Shown piece after piece: positions 20,749-27,238 of a stretch of DNA of 27,238 nt. A program made the position numbers and the translations under genes. Each line of letters starts with the position of its first letter. The stretch's first letter is position 1. Location: the NCBI RefSeq assembly GCF_000003605.2, contig NW_003153249.1, positions 121,450 through 148,687 on the forward strand. The letters run 5' to 3'. This DNA comes from Saccoglossus kowalevskii. Lineage: Eukaryota; Hemichordata; Enteropneusta; Harrimaniidae. Below the pieces are notes generated by a model that had not been told where the DNA came from, did no database searches, and saw only the letters and a list, made by a program, of their open reading frames with translations.

Positions 20749-20829
20749 CCCCCCCCCCCAATTTATCGAATGGTTGGCTCCTTATACTATTGCACGGACT
20801 TTTCAATTGTATTTGCTATTTGGGGGGGT
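20749..20829. repeat. C-tract / G-tract foldback
   Basis: A run of about ten C followed by AATT (20749-20762), and TTTGGGGGGGTG (about 20819-20829), are complementary over roughly ten bases with a loop of about 55 bases. The frames of 131 and 62 codons crossing it are Phe/Leu-rich and not gene-like. Confidence 0.45.
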
Positions 20830-21539
20830 GTGCATATACAGTTTACTTAGACTTTTGACACTTTTCTGTAAAAATCCTACTCAGATATTTAAAGATCAGC
20901 TGGTTTTTAATTTCACTGCTTTCATTTGTAAGTTAAATTTGCTAATTTAAATCCATGTAAACTTGTAGAATAACAATAGAATTGTTTTGATGCCAAGTTC
21001 ATGAACTTGTGAAATAGTGAAATTAAATGGTTCTAGAGTATTCTGTAGTAAGACATTGTGAAATGACCATATGAACAGAATTATAATCTTTGGTGTCTAT
21101 GTGTGTGGTATAAATACATTAATTACAGTGTGTAATCTTGACTTTGATCATTAACTTGACCCATTTATTTAGGAAAGTTAGAGAACCATCCCTGGTGCTT
21201 ATATTAGTTGTTTTAAAGTTCAGTGAAGTATATGGTGTAACAATTGGTGTGTGTTTGGACTTGTTCATGTTTCATACAGGGCTAATGTTTGAAAACTAAA
21301 TAGTGCTCAGTATTTGTTGTGATTAGAATTCAATTTCACTTGGTGGTCACTGTAATGCTATCCCTTCCATAGATGTCTATATTAGTTAGCAGGCTTTAGA
21401 CAGTGGTATGTAATTCCATTCCCATATAAGTTGTTTGGCATACACCGGGTCATTGAGTTGTTTTTGATGTAGTTGTTACAGTTACTGCCTTAGTTTATAT
21501 CTATAATGCTTGTGTTGTTACACCTGACTGATTGTTGTG

Positions 21540-21672
21540 ACGTAGAGGACCGAGGGGACCGGCTAGTAAAACGTAATCAACCAAAGCCACACAATTATTC
21601 TCCCGACATGTTTTCACACATTTTGCATGCTTAGAGCGAAATGCTGCTGATTTGTGTGCTGTTCATATCAAG
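21540..21672 (+). other. Weak candidate first exon with a signal-peptide-like start
   Basis: A local CpG-richer patch with TGACGTAG (CRE-like, about 21538), GGACCGAGGGGACCGG and a donor, ATCAAG followed by GTAGGT at 21673. ATG at 21641 opens MLLICVLFIS, which resembles the start of a signal peptide and leaves phase 2. An upstream ATG (21608) with a short frame weakens the case, and no matching downstream exon was found. Confidence 0.2.
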
Positions 21673-24600
21673 GTAGGTTTTCTACGCATTCAATATTACT
21701 AGTAGTAGGGATCCATGATATTTGGGGACAAGCTGTGGCCTTGTCTGTATTTACTTTGATGCAAAGAATGTAATCATATTTACATCGCATTTTCATTCTA
21801 AAAGTCACTACACGGAATGGCGAATGCAATTCCTGTTTAGTATCCTGCAGTAGTGATTAAAGTCCATTTGTAGGTAGGTACCACAAGGTCATGCGGTCAG
21901 TCAGTCACTGCAGAGACAAACTGGCCTTCATTCAGTGAAGTCATAAAATTAAGTCCACTATGTCTGTCCAAATAGATGTAACTGCCTATATGCCATCTGC
22001 TAACAAGTCAGCTGTCAGTGTCAGAAACCAATGTCAATGTTGTTGACTGTTGACCTGGAAATGAGAACACAATAGAGTTGTTTATAGAAACCATACAAGC
22101 ATGCATTTGTATACTTAGTGTTAATTATATATAAACAATGAAATACAACATGTTATTGTTGTGATCATAATCGTGTGTGTTCCATATTTGAATTGTGATG
22201 GATGAAAGAACCCCCCCCCCCTACATCTCAAATATTGTCATATAAGACTTAGGATATACTGGTAATTAATTAACATATATTCATCATAAATACCATGTAC
22301 TTATATATCAGTTATTAGTTATTATTAGATGTCAGTATAAGTAATGAGTTTAGTATATAAAATACAAATGTAGGAAACTATATATTTTAGTATAATTATT
22401 TTATCGATTAATTAGATTTCATTTAGTGAATACAATTTCTATGTGGTCTCGAAAACATGTTTAGTGACTAAGTAACCATTTCCTATGAATAATATCAACT
22501 TAGTTTTCCATTCCAGTATCAGCTAGGTCAGGTTTAATAGAAGCTCATTCTGACCTCAACCAAGATTCCTCAAAGTCACATCCATTAGTGAATGAATCTT
22601 TGCCAGTGGCCTGCCAATTGAATCTGTGTTCACTTCCCTGAGGTGTGAGTCAAATCTATTTCAGTGTACAACCTAAGTAAAATGTTGACTCCCTGTTTCC
22701 AATGTAAAAACCACTACAGAACCTGTGACTAGTTTAAAGAAAATCTCACACACATTTATTTACCAACAAATTCTAGAAGAGCATAACAAAATTGTTTATG
22801 TCTGTAGTTTAAGTACCCCCCGGTAGACCATTTTCTCTGGCTTATGGTGTTTAGATGACAGGTAAATTGAGATAGGTATTTAGGTGAATTGTTTTGCTTT
22901 TAAGTTCCTCTCAGTGTTCATTTTTTGTGCATTGTTAGTAGTTGAGGCAGGGATTTATCCCTTTTCTTTGGGCAAACTTTTCACCCACATTAACAGCAAT
23001 GGGGGGATTAGCAGCAGTATAAATGCCCCATTTCATAAGAAATTATTAAGCTGTTAAAATCTTTATTTTTAGATCAATTCAACATTTGCATTCATGCATG
23101 TGATGTACACATAATTTTCAGAATGCTTGTTGTATTCACAATTTATTTGTCTTCCACTGCATATTGACTTGTTGACCTGCTTGAACTTGATAATCTAGAG
23201 CACTGCGGCATTCCTATATGTCGGGCCCGCTTCTGTGATGCCAAAATGCAGTAGTACTGGTACATTTGTAAAGTTATTGCCATTCAAATCGACCACAGTG
23301 TTTGGTTGTCAAGTCTTTCATCGTCCAAAATATAGTAAAATCTCTCAATAACCTACCGGTAATCTTTATTGATGAACAATTACAGATCAAAACATTATCA
23401 ATTCTTTGGATGATCTTAGTGTCACCTATTTACATAATACTATTGGTTCGTCCAAGATGGCATGACTTTATAGAAAAGGTGTATCTCAGGAACAGAATTA
23501 TAACCAGCCGTAGAATATGGAATAGGCTGTCCAAGCTTAGCAAATAACTTTTAATGTCTTGACAAATTTCATTCTAACAATATAAAAACCTGCTCTATTT
23601 CTATGAGTTCATGCCAAAACAATTGTAATGGATTTTGGATATACGTGTTATCTGTTTTTTAATAAATGAGAAAATAGGGAAAGTGGCTTTTGCAGTGTTA
23701 ACGTTGTAGATATGTACTTATAGGTACTTTAATAATATTGTTCATACAATTCAAATAATTTCAGTGATTGTTTAGGAATTCCTGGCAAGAAATAAATGAT
23801 TTGAATTTACATGAAGTAAATATTAACATGACAATAATTCTTGTTGTCCTTATAATTTCCATAAACCATTCATGCTAACCAGACTTACTCATCAAAATCT
23901 TTCTTCACTTTTTTTTTATATTATGGAAATGAACCCTAATTTTGGAGCCAACAGAAAAAATTGAGTCAATTTTCAGTCAAAAAATTTGCTATTTTTGTCC
24001 TAATCTTCTGAAGGAAAGGGCAGACTATACATGGACTATTTTGTGAATATGTGATGAAAAGAGGGAACTGGTGGTGAAAAAGTTAAGTTATTATTACTTC
24101 AAAGTTGATTTAAATATTCAGACAGGATACGCACAGTATCGGATTACTGCAGTATTATGTCCTGCTGTGACTTTTCAATTTGATAATATTTCAATATTTG
24201 TTTTATAATCATATTACAATAATGTCAATAATATTTGCTGCGTAGGAGTTCATATTTACATGTCTGTCACATCCTATGTACTGTTGTACAAAACCTAGTA
24301 GGATGTCAAAATATAATTTATTTATATTATATTACTTATAATTAATAATGCAGAACATAAATAAATTGGTTGGTAATTATATTTCATAATTTAGATTGTC
24401 AATCCAACCATTAAATTGACACATCATCAATTCTGTGTAATTGTGCTAATGTGTAAAACGCTGCAGATCATTGGTTGAAAGTAACATACATGTAGATTGA
24501 AAGTTTAAAAAAGTCCAAGAACACTTAACACAAGAACACAAATGACTGAAAAACTATTGACAAAACAATCCACAGCAATCATTTTAATATCACAATTCAT

Positions 24601-27170
24601 ATTGTACTTTTATACTTGCATTGTCATTTTTCACTATACTGCTCTGCTCCAGGTACTGTAAAACCTGCATAAAACACATAAACACAGTTTCTTCTTTGTC
24701 AACTTTCTTTGTTTCTAATAAAAGAACTATTTTCTCTGTCATTTTTGTGTTCAATTGTGAAGTGAAAAATTTCAATCATTACAAAATGTTAGTAATAATA
24801 TTTTCATCAAAATTGCATTTATTAAAGAACACAACATTTTTCTAAAAAATATGTAAACAAATGTTAATACTGAAATTTGAATGTGCTAAGTCAGCGCAGA
24901 GGAAATTAGTCACTAATGTTTCTCCCGTGAGTTATATAAAGTATTCCTGAGTGCATTTCACAGTTCGCATCACTGACTTTTGTGATGACATTGACAAGTA
25001 TGTTTCAGAATGAGCAAAGGTAATTTCAGAGTTGGTAATTCATGAATATATAATTATATGAAATTATATAATAAAGGACATCTGATGTGCATGTATTTAC
25101 CTTTGGCTGTAGCATGTACATGTACCGGTACTTACTTTTTATTAACTGTTTTTTGTTTTTTTTTGTTTCATTTTCATTGAATTTTTGCAATTATTTTATG
25201 GAATTCATGAGGATGATAGTTGCTGCACTATGTGCCTTTATGATCCCAGTGAAATTTTCAATATTTAATTTTATTCACATATAATTTGAGCTTGGTTATA
25301 TATGTATACTACATTGTATTAGTAGTGTATGCACATATTCAAAGAACAGAAGTGTGTGTGTGTATGGTCAAAATAATTTATATTTTAATGATCCAGTGTT
25401 ATATTTTTCAGTGTATGTGTGTTTCTAATGGAGTATATTAGTGTGTGATATTGATGTGCAATTATTTATCTTCTCATCTCATTATGCAAATGATAGATTT
25501 ATCTCCCATAATGCGAGTTATTAATATATAATATAGTACATTAATGATTAATCATAGACTTGCATACAGTCTGTTTGTTTATAAAAAAAATAACTACAAT
25601 TTTGACCTTGCCGTTGGTTGGTTGAATATTATTGAGCCTGTCAATCATTGCAACATGCACTGAAATGTTGCACAAAAATGTAGCTAAAATGTTTGAGAGA
25701 AACGATGTTGATAAAGCAGCGTATTGAATTATTGATGTAGATATGCTAATCATGGCAACGTTTATGAAGGGCAATAAAGTTAGGATATTTCTACTTATTA
25801 TTAGATTTAGTTACTAATAGGTTATTTGCTTGCTTGCCTGAAAACTTATTACCATTTACAATTAAACTGGGGAAAAAACAAATTCTGTGTTTCCAGTAAT
25901 GGAAATATATACAAAATATTGTCTAGGCATGTTCAGTTTTTATTTTTTGTAGCATCATTAATATTCATAAATATTTTACTAGATATTCATATGAAATTTA
26001 GTTTCATGCAAAACAAATTCCCCCCAAAAAAGGGAAAATAAAGTTCATTATCACTGTCTTTTTTTTCATGGGCTTTTTTGAGACCGAAAATTGATTTAAA
26101 CATGTATAGCTACTTTATGGAATGAAAAAAAATGTGTTTACTTGAATGTACAGACCTAAGTATGGCATGTTTATTGTTTTGTTATTTCAAACTATTTTTT
26201 CCTAGGATTGTTATTATTTTGTTTCTTGATTCTTGATACACAGAGACTCCCATGAGTGTTTTTTTTTAAGGCGAGGGGGGGGGGGTATCCTGTTAAAGTT
26301 TTTACTTTGTACATCATTAAAAAAATGTTAAAAATGAGAAATAGTTATTTATGCAATTTTCAAAGATGATCTATAGCACTGTCTATAAATGACTTTATGT
26401 TGCCTTAGACAACACTAACACTCAATTTGTCTAAGATGGTGTCATTATTCATATTATATTATATTACAATATAAATATGTAAGTGAGATAATAATATGCA
26501 AATTATCCACCATATTTGGCATGCAGCTGGAAAGAACTTTGCACTATGTATGATGTCTGAGAATTTTGTCTCCCTACCTCCCCTATTACACAACACAGGG
26601 AAAACATGTCTTTCATTTCAGTGGTTCAGTGATGCCCCCTTTTTTTTTCTGTGAAATTTATATTTCCTTGCATTTTTGTAATCTGTGGCGAAAAGAAACT
26701 CTCCAAGCTGACATAAACTTTTTTTCAGAAAATCCATTTTTTTTCCCTTACTAGGGGAAAAAGGCAATTACATAACATTGACATGTACTGGTTATAAGTA
26801 AGACACAGCTGTTTGCTAAAACTTTAATTTGATCTGATTTAGATATCTCCAATTGAAATATATTGTGTGGGTGTTATACCGGGTATATGATGGTAGGTTC
26901 AGGCCCTATATGATTAACAAAGTTTATCATATATTCTCCATGAAATAAAACAAAACAATGCAAGTAAAAGTTTGTAAAATGCATTAATTATTCACTGGGT
27001 TTTAATTTCAATATTTTTTCTGATAGGTGAACATGTAAAATAACAACAGAACTCTCTTTCACTTTAAAATTAGTTAATTTGAAAGACAGTGAATATGGTC
27101 ACAATATTTTACAGATTTTACAGTAATTTCAATGATTAATAATAATATCAAATACAATGTAACACACATT
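21673..27170. other. Long AT-rich non-coding stretch
   Basis: No gene was recognised. It contains a C tract (22210-22221), a G tract (about 26275-26285), many poly-T runs and AT-rich dinucleotide patches. A weak exon-like piece at 22517-22642 (acceptor CATTCCAG, one frame open for about 40 codons with a stop at the end) cannot be supported. The small frames at 23302, 24590-24845, 25087, 25541, 25826 and 26566 are Phe/Ile-rich chance frames. Confidence 0.5.
26990..27010 (+). repeat. Second copy of a 19-mer dispersed repeat core
   Basis: ATTCACTGGGTTTTAATTT is identical to 384-402 near the left end. The flanks differ, so only a repeat core is shared. Confidence 0.45.
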
Positions 27171-27238
27171 TTTTTTTTAGCTCCGCTGTCGACTTTGTCG
27201 AGCGGAGCTTATCATATGAGTGATTGTCCGTCGTCGTC
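27171..27238 (+). repeat. Start of a hairpin-headed dispersed repeat, cut by the window edge
   Basis: A run of T then AGCTCCGCT (27179-27187), inner CGAC-TTT-GTCG, and AGCGGAGCT (27201-27209): a 9+4 base-pair stem with a two-base bulge. It is followed by GTCCGTCGTCGTC at the very end. I recall this hairpin-plus-GTCCGTCGTC layout as a common repeat in marine invertebrate genomes, but cannot verify the family here. Confidence 0.6.

Noticed and set aside
20555..20950. 131-codon plus-strand ORF
   Set aside because: Phe/Leu/Cys-rich translation of T-rich DNA crossing poly-C and poly-G tracts. No domain or splice context.
22517..22642. Exon-like piece with acceptor CATTCCAG and about 40 open codons
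   Set aside because: The open frame hits TGA at its end, the donor is poor, and it does not match the phase left by the candidate exon at 21672.
24590..24845. Overlapping small frames on both strands
   Set aside because: AT-rich chance frames. The minus-strand Lys/Glu-rich piece has no match I recognise and no convincing splice context.
1..27238. tRNA, rRNA, CRISPR or bacterial operon features
   Set aside because: No box A/box B pairs, no cloverleaf, no rRNA-like GC-rich block and no regularly spaced repeats were seen. The splicing shows a eukaryotic locus.

Overview
This is an AT-rich, intron-rich nuclear DNA window from an animal. The coding exons are short, 59 to 216 bases, and are separated by long AT-rich introns. 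Between them lie simple repeats, short DNA-transposon relics, LINE remnants and an apparent solo LTR. No bacterial signals were seen (operons, Shine-Dalgarno sites, CRISPR arrays). The repeat content and the many TACATGTA and TACCGGTA words suggest a marine invertebrate such as a lophotrochozoan or non-vertebrate deuterostome. That placement is recall-based inference, and I cannot name a species.

The one securely identified gene is an HMG20A/HMG20B orthologue (HMG-box protein of the LSD1-CoREST complex) on the minus strand. Seven coding exons can be placed to the base, from the start codon at 7289 down to a donor at 1123. They keep one reading frame for 314 codons, so the protein is nearly complete. 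The last coding exon, about 44 residues in vertebrates, is not in the window and should lie beyond the left edge. One intron uses a GC donor. The HMG-box exon is 213 bases long, is flanked by phase-0 introns and has an inverted repeat close to both of its splice sites, which suggests regulated in-frame skipping. A candidate untranslated first exon ends at 9844.

Between about 9.9 and 10.8 kb lies a relatively CpG-rich, promoter-like stretch with ETS-, YY1- and octamer-like words and a donor-terminated plus-strand exon candidate ending at 10506. This looks like a divergent promoter for HMG20 (minus) and an unidentified plus-strand gene.

Within the HMG20 introns are an antisense fragment resembling a RecQ-type helicase (2848-3111), an apparent solo LTR (5738-6100) and a Harbinger/Tourist-like MITE with TTA duplications (8497-8908). 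To the right of the promoter are two LINE 3'-end fragments in opposite orientation (about 11.4-11.56 kb minus, 12.24-12.66 kb plus), a hairpin element, an unidentified 145-codon ORF (12971-13408, minus) and a palindrome.

From about 13.4 kb to the right end I recognise no protein-coding gene. The region holds a pair of related foldback/MITE copies (18.2 and 18.8 kb), homopolymer tracts, weak exon candidates and, at the right edge, the start of a hairpin-headed dispersed repeat.
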